Program-made: the position numbers and the translations under genes
The notes under the pieces: model-generated
What the model saw: the letters and a program-made list of their open reading frames with translations, nothing else
Told to the model about the DNA's origin: nothing
Database searches by the model: none
Shown: piece after piece, positions 35,652 through 45,260 of the stretch
Numbering within the stretch: position 1 is the stretch's first letter
Layout of the letters: every line of letters starts with the position of its first letter
DNA from: Atlantibacter subterraneus
GTDB taxonomy: Bacteria; Pseudomonadota; Gammaproteobacteria; Enterobacterales; Enterobacteriaceae
Length of the DNA stretch: 64,000 nt
Reading direction: 5' to 3' (one strand)
Assembly: GCF_027853245.1 (NCBI RefSeq)
Contig: NZ_JAPTZM010000002.1

Positions 35652-36592
35652 TTCCCTGACCCCTGGTTTAACCTCAACAGGTAATTGCTTAGCCATTCCT
35701 CGGAAGCTAATTCAACTGAAACAGTATTATTTCGACAGTGGGCAAGCCAAACTTGTACAGGCTTCCATGGTTGCCCAATAACAAAAGAAAATTCTTCTTT
35801 ATTGGTAGCGGCTCCCCATTCACCTTTATTATTTATAGCAATCAGGGAGATACTTCCGCACTCTCCTTTCCGGGACATGAGTTTAGCAGTATGTTCAGCC
35901 ACCACTTTTTCACAGGCATACTGAGGAGAATATTCCTGCATTAAACGTACCGCTTCCCACGAAAGACACCCTTTCATGATGTCTTCGCCAACGCCTGTTG
36001 CCGCTGCCGCCCCAATAGCGCTATCGGCGAAACATCCCGAACCGATGACAGGCGAATCGCCAATACGCCCGGAATTTTTAAGAAATAAACCTGATGTTGA
36101 CACACCCGCGCACACTTTTCCCGCCGGTGAGCAGCCAAGAACACATACTGTGTCATGGCCGTCGTAAGCTTCTAATTGTTCACTGGCTGGCAAGTCCTGT
36201 AGGGTATTACGCCACTTCAGTTGTGAAAGAGGGTATCGATTATCACGTGCTTCAAACCCATTTTGTACCGCGAACTCAAAGGCGCCATGCCCTGTTAATA
36301 CATTATTTCGTTGATACCGGCTTAATGTTTTTGCAACAAGAATGGGATTTTTAATATGCTGAACGGCAGCCACAGCACCATAGTTTAATGTATCTCCATC
36401 CATAAAAGCGGCGTCCAGTTCAACCTCGCCTTTACTGTTTGGCAATCCACCATATCCTACTGAGTGAAACAGAGGATTATCTTCAACATTGATGACTACA
36501 TGCGTAACGGCGTCTTCGAGACTATCAATATCCATGGCTTTTATTATGCCATCCTGGGCCATGCGCCAGGTGGCGATCAACGTGTTATGCAT
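35648..36592 (-). CDS. Glycosylasparaginase family Ntn-hydrolase
   Basis: A 314-aa member of the N4-(beta-N-acetylglucosaminyl)-L-asparaginase family, which cleave the amide bond between asparagine and a sugar. These enzymes self-cleave to expose a threonine nucleophile; that Thr is seen in GHDTVCVLG. Further family motifs are GVSTSGLFLKNSGRIGDSPV and GAAAATGVGEDIM. There is no signal peptide, so it acts in the cytoplasm, presumably on a phosphorylated conjugate after PTS uptake. Its ATG lies inside the end of the NagB-like gene (16-base overlap), showing coupled translation. A plain L-asparaginase or isoaspartyl peptidase activity is the main alternative. Confidence 0.85.
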   Translation of the reverse strand: MHNTLIATWRMAQDGIIKAMDIDSLEDAVTHVVINVEDNPLFHSVGYGGLPNSKGEVELDAAFMDGDTLNYGAVAAVQHIKNPILVAKTLSRYQRNNVLTGHGAFEFAVQNGFEARDNRYPLSQLKWRNTLQDLPASEQLEAYDGHDTVCVLGCSPAGKVCAGVSTSGLFLKNSGRIGDSPVIGSGCFADSAIGAAAATGVGEDIMKGCLSWEAVRLMQEYSPQYACEKVVAEHTAKLMSRKGECGSISLIAINNKGEWGAATNKEEFSFVIGQPWKPVQVWLAHCRNNTVSVELASEEWLSNYLLRLNQGSGN

Positions 36593-37329
36593 GCGAGAGT
36601 TTCCTTACTCAGTAAAGATGCAGCATCACGATCAATAACAAACGTAAATGAAGGATGATTTCGTAAACAGGAGGCCGGGCAGTCTTCATTTATCGGATCT
36701 TCCAGAACTCGCTTCACCGCCTGCGCCTTACTTTTCCCACTGGCAATTAACAGAGGGATTTTAGCATCCATAATTTCTTTAAACCCTAACGTAAACATTT
36801 CGGTTGGGGCTTGTTCACGTGTAATACCATAGAGATTCATTGTGCTTTCAATGGTAGATTCTTTATGCTGGGCACAAAAGGCCGATGCATTAAAAGGTGT
36901 GCCTGGCTCGCAAGCCCCTATATGACCATTCACCCCCAGACCTAACAATTGTAAATCCCGCGGGTAAGTGTTCATAATATGCTTATAACGTAGAATTTCA
37001 TATTGCTTATTGTGGTTGCCTGCATTAAACATATCAAAATACTTAGGAGGATATTTAAGCTGGTCATAAAAATGTTTAAACATGAAAGTATGAACAGTAT
37101 AAACATCATTCTGCCCACCGACATATTCATCAACGTTCAAAAAAACCGCTTCGGAGATATCAATCGTTTTTTCATTTACTGCGTTGGTTAAATGCCTGAA
37201 CAACCCTGTCGGTGATGCACCGGTTGTCATGGAAATGACAGGATGAGGATTGTTATTAATAACATCAGCGATAATTTCATAGGCCCGCCATGACATGGCA
37301 TCATAGTCTTTAACTAAATAAACTTTCAT
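36577..37329 (-). CDS. Glucosamine-6-phosphate deaminase family protein (NagB-like)
   Basis: A 250-aa protein of the NagB family, which convert glucosamine 6-phosphate to fructose 6-phosphate and ammonia. Matching motifs are SMTTGASPTGLFRHL (phosphate site), FLNVDEYVGG (base Asp) and GLGVNGHIGACEPGTPF (catalytic His and Glu). The Asn before GHIG is normal for many Gram-positive NagB proteins. It lies three bases after the PTS gene and overlaps the glycosylasparaginase gene. It is divergent from typical enterobacterial NagB, so the true substrate may be a related amino-sugar phosphate. Confidence 0.85.
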   Translation of the reverse strand: MKVYLVKDYDAMSWRAYEIIADVINNNPHPVISMTTGASPTGLFRHLTNAVNEKTIDISEAVFLNVDEYVGGQNDVYTVHTFMFKHFYDQLKYPPKYFDMFNAGNHNKQYEILRYKHIMNTYPRDLQLLGLGVNGHIGACEPGTPFNASAFCAQHKESTIESTMNLYGITREQAPTEMFTLGFKEIMDAKIPLLIASGKSKAQAVKRVLEDPINEDCPASCLRNHPSFTFVIDRDAASLLSKETLACITR

Positions 37330-37332
37330 AAT

Positions 37333-38598
37333 TTATCCTTGTGCTAATAATTTTCGTACGGCGTTGCGAATTGTATCTACGGTTGTGCCATAAACAATCT
37401 GCACGTTATTTTGATCGACCGGAACAAAACCTAAAGAACCTGTAGCCTGAATGATTTTCTCATCGATAAGAGAGATATCTTTAATCGTCACTCTAAGCCG
37501 ACTATAGCAACAATCGACTTGCTCAATATTACTGTCCCCTCCTAACCCTTTGATAATTGCGGATGCCTTAAGCTTTAGCGGATCGCCAGCTATTTGGTCC
37601 GTTTGCTGTTGAATCCCCAATATATCAATCGTTTGTTCGTAATCGCTCCCGCGCCCCGGTGTTTTTAAATTAAAATGGATGATCCAGAATTTAAATAGCC
37701 CGTAGCCTACTATCGACATGCCTAAACCAATTACAATGTTGATCCAGAACTTTGATTCAGGACGTAAAAAACCGTATAGTACCAGGCCAATAATATTAGC
37801 CTCTGTTCCTCCCAGTTGACTGTGGAACATATAGCAGAGCATCCAACTCAAACCATTTAGCAACGAATAAATCAAATACCAGACCGGGGAGACGAAAAGA
37901 AATGTGAACTCAAGAGGTTCGGTTACGCCAGCAATAATAGAGGTAAAAGCCCCGGTTAATAACAGCGGTTTGATCTTAACCCGTTGCTCGGGTTTCGCTG
38001 TCTGGTACATTGCCAACGCCATCATGGGTAGCGTGAACATTGTGATCGGAATTTGACCACCCCGCAAAAATTTCACAATGTCCGGCAGCGACATATTCGT
38101 TGGCAATATATTGGTTTTCAGATATTCCGCAAATATAGCCCGGGCTCCTTCAATCGTATGGCCGTCAGGGAAAGTAGCTACACCAGAAACCATGGTGTCA
38201 CGAATGACAGTATTCCATATCTGATGTAACCCGGTTGGCAGCAACAACCTCTCGCCAAAACCATAAATGAATGGAGCAAATATCCCGGCGTGGGAAACAC
38301 CTAAGGCTGCATGATTAATGACATTGGACATCAATATCCATACATAAGGGAAGCATTGGCCGAATACAACAAAAAACATCACGTTGGCAAGTGGAACAAA
38401 CCTTACGCCGCCAAAGAATGCCAGCGCAACCGGAAATTTAACCTGATACACTTTATTATGAAGGATACCGGATAATATCCCTGTAATTATGCCACCAACA
38501 ACCCCCGTATTAACAGTTTCTATACCTAATATGGTGGCTAAGGCATTAGCGGGAAACATGCTTCTGACTTCAGGGCGAGACATTAATAATGCATGCAT
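37333..38598 (-). CDS. PTS EIICB component, C-terminal part (frameshifted from N-terminal part)
   Basis: This 421-aa frame holds most of the EIIC channel and the whole EIIB domain of a glucose/maltose/N-acetylglucosamine-class permease. The EIIC signature is GFGERLLLPTGLHQIWNT. EIIB (about residues 340-420) has the phosphorylation cysteine in CYSRLRVTI. No EIIA is attached, so EIIA-Glc (Crr) is the likely donor. The first about 105 residues are in another frame (38570-38920), separated by one extra ATGC unit at 38589-38604. The ATG used here lies inside that repeat and has no ribosome site, so this part alone is probably poorly made and not functional. Overall closest to MalX-type EIICB. Confidence 0.85.
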   Translation of the reverse strand: MHALLMSRPEVRSMFPANALATILGIETVNTGVVGGIITGILSGILHNKVYQVKFPVALAFFGGVRFVPLANVMFFVVFGQCFPYVWILMSNVINHAALGVSHAGIFAPFIYGFGERLLLPTGLHQIWNTVIRDTMVSGVATFPDGHTIEGARAIFAEYLKTNILPTNMSLPDIVKFLRGGQIPITMFTLPMMALAMYQTAKPEQRVKIKPLLLTGAFTSIIAGVTEPLEFTFLFVSPVWYLIYSLLNGLSWMLCYMFHSQLGGTEANIIGLVLYGFLRPESKFWINIVIGLGMSIVGYGLFKFWIIHFNLKTPGRGSDYEQTIDILGIQQQTDQIAGDPLKLKASAIIKGLGGDSNIEQVDCCYSRLRVTIKDISLIDEKIIQATGSLGFVPVDQNNVQIVYGTTVDTIRNAVRKLLAQG

Positions 38599-38920
38599 GC
38601 ATGCCCATATTTAACGCCAGATAGCCGCATATCGCACCTAACGCTGCATATTCTTTCTCACTTTTAGCCAGGGTAAAAGCAAGCGAAACCGCGAATAAAA
38701 ACGGCAGGTTGTCCATGATGACAGCCCCTACCGTATTGAGTAAATTTGCTATGTATTGAAATATAAATGAGTTTAGAAAAGGAAGCATTTCTCTGAGTTT
38801 TTCATGCCACAGAAAGAGAGATGCGACACCTAATAATAAAGAAGCAAACGACAAAAGTGCTATTGGGGTAATAAAAGCACGCGATAACTTCTGAAAGAAG
38901 TTTATCATTTCCTTTTTCAT
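38570..38920 (-). CDS. PTS EIICB component, N-terminal part (frameshifted)
   Basis: A 116-aa frame starting MKKEMINFFQKLSRAFITPI, typical of the EIIC N-terminus, with three hydrophobic helices up to GAICGYLALNMGMHA. After MHA the frame leaves the family, reads CIINVSP and stops. Removing four bases from the ATGC repeat would join it to the next frame as NMGMHALLMSRPE, a normal EIIC sequence, giving a protein of about 527 residues. First gene of the operon; CRP and MalI-like sites lie about 90-120 bases upstream. Confidence 0.85.
   Translation of the reverse strand: MKKEMINFFQKLSRAFITPIALLSFASLLLGVASLFLWHEKLREMLPFLNSFIFQYIANLLNTVGAVIMDNLPFLFAVSLAFTLAKSEKEYAALGAICGYLALNMGMHACIINVSP
38589..38604. 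repeat. Tetranucleotide tandem repeat (ATGC)4 inside the PTS gene
   Basis: Four perfect tandem copies of ATGC lie exactly where the EIICB reading frame breaks. Three copies would restore the frame; four give a premature stop. This is the structure expected for slipped-strand phase variation or for a simple recent slippage mutation. Confidence 0.9.
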
Positions 38921-39006
38921 AGGATTTCCAACCTATTTTATGGATGAAAACCATTTTTAAATGGCATCGTAGTTATACCACTCAATTAACTGATTTGATG
39001 CTAAAT

Positions 39007-39022
39007 GATTAAACGTTTAATC
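39007..39022. promoter_or_regulatory. MalI-like operator
   Basis: GATTAAACGTTTAATC is a perfect 16-base palindrome with the central CG usual for LacI-family operators. It differs from the E. coli MalI site (GATAAAACGTTTTATC, from memory) by one symmetric pair of changes. It lies between a CRP site and a plausible -10 (TAGCAT, minus strand, 38998-39003) for the PTS operon. Confidence 0.82.
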
Positions 39023-39024
39023 AA

Positions 39025-39040
39025 TGTGCCACAGATCACA
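39025..39040. promoter_or_regulatory. CRP-binding site of the PTS operon
   Basis: TGTGCCACAGATCACA has half-sites TGTGc and TCACA at standard spacing. Its centre is about 32 bases upstream of the likely -10, the class II position near -41.5, two bases from the MalI-like operator. Confidence 0.8.
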
Positions 39041-39085
39041 TAAATACTTATAATTGTTTAATCCACAATTTATAAGAATATGTCC

Positions 39086-39128
39086 ATAAAGGAAGGAACC
39101 GGGAGACGCATATACGCTTTCTCCCGGT
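39086..39128 (-). terminator. Probable terminator after yjbH
   Basis: A nine-base stem ACCGGGAGA/TCTCCCGGT with a 13-base loop lies just past the yjbH stop; on the minus strand it is followed by the pyrimidine-rich TCCTTCCTTT. The T-run is imperfect. Confidence 0.65.
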
Positions 39129-39134
39129 AAAGTT

Positions 39135-41234
39135 TTAACGGAAATTAATGCTGCGATCGCTGGTCATGCTATAGAGATCGAACTTGCGTCCCAGCATCTG
39201 TCCACCGTCGCGGGTGAGCGGCGTCCAGCCGATGGCCGCGCGGCTGCGGGTCGGGCCAGACGAGAACAGATCGAGCGGCACGGAAACGTACACGCCTTTG
39301 GTGAAATCCCCTTCCCCGTATTCATCTGGCGACACGTTGGTGAGGGTGGCGTAGCCGCCCACCACCACGCCGCTATCGAAGCGTTTGGAGACTTCCAGCG
39401 TGCCGCCTTTATCTCCAGCCAGATACTGCCCGACGCTGGCTTTGATCAGCACATCCTGGGCAAACGGCGGCGTCCAGTATGCCGACAGGTGCCCGGTTTT
39501 CACGCTGTAGTCAGTGAATTTCATCATATCCTGGGCGCTGCGCCAGTCGCGCTGCTTCACGTAGTTGGCATCAACGCCGAATGCCCAGTTGCTGTCTACC
39601 GGGCGATACAGCACTTCTGCCCCTGCGCCGCCGTACATGGTTTCCAGATAGCCGCCGTAAACCTGGCCGTAAAAACCGTTGCCGAAATACTGGAAGTAGT
39701 TGGCTTGCAGGTTATTCACATAGACATCGTTTTCCACGTAATCACGCACGTGGGTGCGCACCCTCGGCAGGGAAGAATCCTTCGGCGGATTGGTGTAGTT
39801 AAATTTGTCGTAGTTATTGGCGATGTTGGCGAACAGGCTGCCGGTGGTCAGCAGATGGTCGGTGACCCACCAGTCGGCGGTGCCCATCACCCCCACCTGG
39901 TACATATAAAAACTTTCCGGCCCGCCGATGGACTGATTCAACACCGGGTCAAGATGGAAGCTGAAGCGCGAAGGCTCGATATACCAGCCCTGTTCCGGGT
40001 TCTCCAGGGTTACCGGTTCGATGCGCTTTTGTGCCAGCGCGGTTTCCTGGCCTAACGGCTCGCCTTCCAGATGGCGCTGCAGGCTGGCGACGTCAGTTTC
40101 GGTGGTGACCTGCGGCATTTTGGCGCGCGTCTCGGTAACGCGGATAGTTCGAATGCCGTCGGGCAGGTCGTTCATCACGATCCGGTTGGCGCGCTCAATG
40201 CCCTCCTGTGAGTCGCGGTATTTCACCTGCTCGCCGGTGACGTAAAGCGTGTCGCCGTGGGTCTGAATCTGTGGGTCATTCAGCCCGGCGTTGTATTTCA
40301 GCAGCGTTAGCTGGTTGGCCGCCACGCTGTGCTGAATAATCGCTTCCTGCGGCTCCGGCTGGTATTCCGGGCGGCGGTTATCGTTATAGCGCGGACGCAG
40401 GTCGTTGAAATTGGTGCGCAGGGTCACGCCGAACATAAAGGTATTGCCGCGCTCATAGCTCAGGTTAACGTCGGCCCAATCGGTCGCACGATAAATAGCG
40501 CCAAGGTTAAACTTGCTCTTCTGCTCAAGCTTCCCGGCGAAGTCCTGGGTGTAGTTATTGCCCTCATATTCCAGCTTCAGGCGCAGCGGCTGCCACGGGG
40601 TCTGGTATTCCACCCCGCCGAACAGCGATGCCGGGCCGTGGAACATCTGCCCGGCATCTACCGAACCCGCTTTGTTATAGCTGTTGTCGCGCGCGCAGTA
40701 TTTGTCGCTGTACGAGCAGAACGGGTTTTTGACGTTGCCGCTGGTGCCCAGATAGCCCCAGCCTAATCCCAGCGAGAAATCGAACGGACCCCAGGCTTTA
40801 TTCGCCACAATGTATTCAGCATCGAACAGCCCGGTGCCGCCGATATCCCGCGCGCCGACGGCAACCTGCGGCATCCAGTAACTCTCTTCCCACAGCCGCA
40901 GTTTGAGATCGAAGGCTTTGTCTTTGTAGGTTTGATCGCCGGAAAATGCCTCGACGCTGCTGTAGCGCCGGGTGCGCGCATCGGTGTAACGCAGCGTGGT
41001 TTCCAGCCACGGGAACAGTTGCACCGAGGCAGAGTAATAGCGGTACTGATCGTTATCGCGGTAGTTGAGGCTTAATTCACCTTCGCGCGCCATCCGCGCC
41101 GTGGGCGTTTGCATCAGGCCCACGCCGCCGAAATCCGATTGCGACGGGCCGACCGGCGCGGGCCAGCTCTCCGCCTGGCATGCCGACGTCACGGCCAGCG
41201 CCACGAGGCTATACAGGTAGCGTTTTTTTATCAT
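39135..41234 (-). CDS. yjbH: YjbH, exopolysaccharide outer-membrane protein (GfcD family)
   Basis: Last gene of yjbEFGH, linked to exopolysaccharide production or secretion. The 699-aa protein (E. coli 698) has a lipoprotein-like or Sec signal (SLVALAVTSACQA), then WPAPVGPSQSDFGGVGLMQTPTARMAREG, a start typical of this family, and many beta-barrel strands in its C-terminal half. It overlaps yjbG by four bases (ATGA). Its paralogue in group 4 capsule clusters is GfcD. Confidence 0.95.
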   Translation of the reverse strand: MIKKRYLYSLVALAVTSACQAESWPAPVGPSQSDFGGVGLMQTPTARMAREGELSLNYRDNDQYRYYSASVQLFPWLETTLRYTDARTRRYSSVEAFSGDQTYKDKAFDLKLRLWEESYWMPQVAVGARDIGGTGLFDAEYIVANKAWGPFDFSLGLGWGYLGTSGNVKNPFCSYSDKYCARDNSYNKAGSVDAGQMFHGPASLFGGVEYQTPWQPLRLKLEYEGNNYTQDFAGKLEQKSKFNLGAIYRATDWADVNLSYERGNTFMFGVTLRTNFNDLRPRYNDNRRPEYQPEPQEAIIQHSVAANQLTLLKYNAGLNDPQIQTHGDTLYVTGEQVKYRDSQEGIERANRIVMNDLPDGIRTIRVTETRAKMPQVTTETDVASLQRHLEGEPLGQETALAQKRIEPVTLENPEQGWYIEPSRFSFHLDPVLNQSIGGPESFYMYQVGVMGTADWWVTDHLLTTGSLFANIANNYDKFNYTNPPKDSSLPRVRTHVRDYVENDVYVNNLQANYFQYFGNGFYGQVYGGYLETMYGGAGAEVLYRPVDSNWAFGVDANYVKQRDWRSAQDMMKFTDYSVKTGHLSAYWTPPFAQDVLIKASVGQYLAGDKGGTLEVSKRFDSGVVVGGYATLTNVSPDEYGEGDFTKGVYVSVPLDLFSSGPTRSRAAIGWTPLTRDGGQMLGRKFDLYSMTSDRSINFR

Positions 41235-41968
41235 TGCGGTATCCGGTGCGTCAGGGAGTCGACAAGCTGCGCGTTGAGGTCGTCATAAGCCGATGAAAAG
41301 AGCCGTTGTGAAAATCCGACCAGGATGGCGCTGCCCGGCATGGGCTCAACGTGGCGTTTATTCCAGTACGCCACCGGCGCTTTTTGCACCCGCCCATCCG
41401 GATAAATTACCCAGGCATAACTGCGCTCCGCCCCGCTGAGCAACGCGGTTTCGTCGAGATACTCCGCCACGCTTTTACCCGGCGTGAACGGCCTGTTCCC
41501 CGCGCCGCTCACCAGTCCGTACAGGGTGATATAGCCAGGCATTTTGCCGGTCCACAGGGTGTAATCACCGGCCAGCGGTTTATTGGTCGCAGTCCTGACT
41601 CTCAGCACGTCAGGATCGAGATCGACAAACTGACGGTCCGTGACCTTAAGTGCCGCCATTTGCTGCTGAAGCTGGCGAATGGCGGCGGCATCATCACCCG
41701 ACTCCTGCGCGGCGAGAGAGGCCAGCCTGGCCAGCAGTTGCTGATGGCGCGCCTGTTGATCGCGGGTTTTCCCCGTTACGCCAATCACGGCCCCCGGCCA
41801 CCAGCTGTGTGCCAGCGCGGGTTGGCTAACCACATCGGATAAGCGTTGGGCATTCTGAATTTTCAGCGTTTCGCCGCTGTCGGTGCGATGTACCGTTACC
41901 GTGCCCGCCGCGTAAAGGCTCTGGCTTAACAAGCTCAGCATGAAAGCGCTGAAAGGAAGCATTCTCAT
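41231..41968 (-). CDS. yjbG: YjbG, exopolysaccharide periplasmic protein (GfcC family)
   Basis: Periplasmic protein of the GfcC family, 245 aa as in E. coli, with a signal peptide of about 20 residues (FMLSLLSQSLYAAGT). Conserved SLBB-like regions include RLSDVVSQPAL and KSVAEYLDETALLSGAERSYAWVIYPDGRVQKAPVAYWN. It overlaps both yjbF and yjbH by four bases, so the operon is tightly coupled. Confidence 0.95.
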   Translation of the reverse strand: MRMLPFSAFMLSLLSQSLYAAGTVTVHRTDSGETLKIQNAQRLSDVVSQPALAHSWWPGAVIGVTGKTRDQQARHQQLLARLASLAAQESGDDAAAIRQLQQQMAALKVTDRQFVDLDPDVLRVRTATNKPLAGDYTLWTGKMPGYITLYGLVSGAGNRPFTPGKSVAEYLDETALLSGAERSYAWVIYPDGRVQKAPVAYWNKRHVEPMPGSAILVGFSQRLFSSAYDDLNAQLVDSLTHRIPQ

Positions 41969-42603
41969 GATTTCGCCGCCTTGATGAGTTGCGTGGTGAC
42001 CGGGTAATAGTCGGCACCGAGAGTCTGTTCAGAGCGGCGAATTTGTCCGTCGCTGTCGATCCAGTAGCGGTTGGTCCAGCTTGCCCGATCGGTGGTTACT
42101 GTTTCTTCCAGCACCCGAACGGCGGTGATATCACTGCCGGTTTTCAGGCTGTCACTGCCCTGCCAGCGAAACTGCGAGCGCGCGGTGGCGTAACGCACCT
42201 GCTGATGCTCGGTCCAGCCCATCACCCGCGTCCAGCCTGCGCCGTCACGGATTTGCCCCGGCGCTTTTAGCGGATCGGCGTCCAGATTGCCTACCTGGAG
42301 CAGGTTGTCACCCAGGCCGGTGGTTTTAATCACTCGTCCGTGTTGGGTAATTAACACCGCCTGATCCTGCGTCACCCATTTCTGCTGCCCGTCTTCCGAG
42401 AAGGCGAGCACCACAAACAGCTGCGGGCCGTGGTTAAGCGTCATGTACTGGCTGGCATAGGGCATGTTGTGGATTTCGTCATTGGTGAGAGTGACGCCGT
42501 CCCGCCCTGCCATATTGTTCCAGAGCGCCTTACCCATGCCGGTGAGATTGGCTGAACACGCCTGCAGCAGCAGGCACACTGTGATGATCGCGACTCGCTT
42601 CAC
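41965..42603 (-). CDS. yjbF: YjbF, exopolysaccharide lipoprotein (GfcB family)
   Basis: Outer-membrane lipoprotein, 212 aa as in E. coli. A GTG start at 42603 preceded by GGGG gives VKRVAIITVCLLLQACS, a lipobox with lipidated Cys at residue 16. The longer frame reaching 42747 is rejected because it puts 48 non-family residues in front of the signal. Conserved blocks are MPYASQYMTLN, GPQLFVVLAFSEDGQQKWVT and SWTNRYWIDSDGQIRRSEQ. Confidence 0.93.
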   Translation of the reverse strand: MKRVAIITVCLLLQACSANLTGMGKALWNNMAGRDGVTLTNDEIHNMPYASQYMTLNHGPQLFVVLAFSEDGQQKWVTQDQAVLITQHGRVIKTTGLGDNLLQVGNLDADPLKAPGQIRDGAGWTRVMGWTEHQQVRYATARSQFRWQGSDSLKTGSDITAVRVLEETVTTDRASWTNRYWIDSDGQIRRSEQTLGADYYPVTTQLIKAAKS

Positions 42604-42664
42604 GCGTTTCCCCAGGTCAAAATAACCACACCGCAGTGTGGTTATGGTTAAAACACCCGTTACG

Positions 42665-42910
42665 TTACTGGGTGGTACTGGTTGTGGTGGTTGTGGTGGT
42701 CCCGGTGTTTGAACCGTCGCCTCCGCCCGTTGCGGCAAGCGCCACACCGACTACCGATCCAACCGTACTGGCGCTGGTCGCAGTAGACGTTCCTGCTGAG
42801 ACCGATGTCGCGGCGCTACCCGCCGCTTCACCCACTTCCACCGGAGCGGCGAAGGCAGACGATACGGCAAGCAGAGACACGGCAAATACGCCATAGGTTA
42901 TTTTCTTCAT
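42665..42910 (-). CDS. yjbE: YjbE, small exported exopolysaccharide-operon protein
   Basis: An 81-aa Ala/Ser/Gly/Thr-rich secreted protein (E. coli 80) with signal peptide MKKITYGVFAVSLLAVSSAF ending AFA. The tail is GGGDGSNTG followed by a threonine run (TTTTTTTSTTQ). First gene of yjbEFGH; the ATG at 42910 follows AAAGGAACC. In E. coli the operon is induced by the Rcs envelope-stress pathway. A longer frame to 43030 is rejected. Confidence 0.93.
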   Translation of the reverse strand: MKKITYGVFAVSLLAVSSAFAAPVEVGEAAGSAATSVSAGTSTATSASTVGSVVGVALAATGGGDGSNTGTTTTTTTSTTQ

Positions 42911-43272
42911 ACAGGTTCCTTTCATTAAATGAATGGATATATGCCTGAACAATCCAGGCGGAACCGAGTATACATAACCTGACAGAGGGAGTTGACGTGC
43001 TGAGGAAATAGCCTGGCGGCTTTCGGACAATTAAACCTGGCGGGATAAAATCACAAAACAAAATATAAAATAAACATTAAAAACAACTATTTATAAAAAA
43101 ATACGCAAGAAAAAACCCCCGGTTATTCCTAATTATCTCGGTTTCTTAAAGGATGCCTTAATTTATTTTCAGATAAACCTCAGCGGCCATTTTTTAAATA
43201 ATGCTGAGGCAACGGGATAAATCTGATAAAAAAATGCCGGCATTTCGCCGGCATTTTAAAGGTTATCGCTAA
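42911..43272. other. Intergenic region between yjbE and pgi
   Basis: This 362-base AT-rich gap holds the yjbE promoter and the pgi terminator (43229-43255). A sequence TTAGGAATAACC on the minus strand near 43119-43135 resembles half of an Rcs box, but the match is weak. No gene was seen. Confidence 0.5.
43229..43255 (-). terminator. Terminator after pgi
   Basis: A nine-base stem AATGCCGGC/GCCGGCATT with a five-base loop is followed on the minus strand by TTTTTT (plus strand AAAAAAAT). It lies 18 bases past the pgi stop. Confidence 0.92.
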
Positions 43273-44922
<1,650 letters not shown>

Positions 44923-45130
44923 AGCAATACTCATGTGGATTTGAAAAATGTGACTGCCGTCGATTGTAGCGCTACTCCAGGCAATTGCGATGACTTTTGT
45001 GCCCTGCCCGTATCACTCGACGAATACGCCGCCGCCAGATTGCTGAATCGAGCTTCCCGGCAAAGTATAGCGGTTATAAGTTATTTTCCTGGACCATCCC
45101 GGAACATGAAAAATCCCCATAATCCCAGCG

Positions 45131-45160
45131 TTGACAAGGGCCCGGTGGAAACTTTATTTA
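45131..45160 (+). promoter_or_regulatory. Promoter of lysC with short, riboswitch-less leader
   Basis: A consensus -35 TTGACA (45131-45136) and a -10 TATTTA (45155-45160) with 18 bases between predict a start near 45167, leaving only about 95 bases of leader before the lysC ATG. This is too short for the lysine riboswitch found before E. coli lysC. Confidence 0.65.
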
Positions 45161-45260
45161 TAAAAGCGAGCGTTAAAAAATTATTACTTAGCATTCCCAA
45201 AGCAAACGACCCAACGCAACTACAACGTGAAAGGCGAAGGGAATCTCACACGAGGTAGTT

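Noticed and set aside
36911..36961. Missing catalytic Asp in the NagB-like protein
   Set aside because: E. coli NagB has NDGHI where this protein has VNGHI, but many functional Gram-positive NagB proteins also have Asn there, so this is not a defect.
37333..38920. Programmed ribosomal frameshift in the PTS gene
   Set aside because: There is no slippery heptamer, the shift is four bases inside a perfect tetranucleotide repeat, and no stimulatory structure was seen. Slippage mutation is simpler.
39489..40055. 188-codon open frame antisense to yjbH
   Set aside because: Internal to a well-supported gene with no independent signal for expression.
42604..42747. Longer start for yjbF
   Set aside because: It would place a Pro-rich 48-residue piece before a clear lipoprotein signal; the GTG at 42603 gives the exact E. 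coli length.
44935..45260. Lysine riboswitch before lysC
   Set aside because: Looked for because E. coli has one; the conserved L-box pieces are not visible and the leader is too short. Reported as an absence, to be tested with a covariance model.
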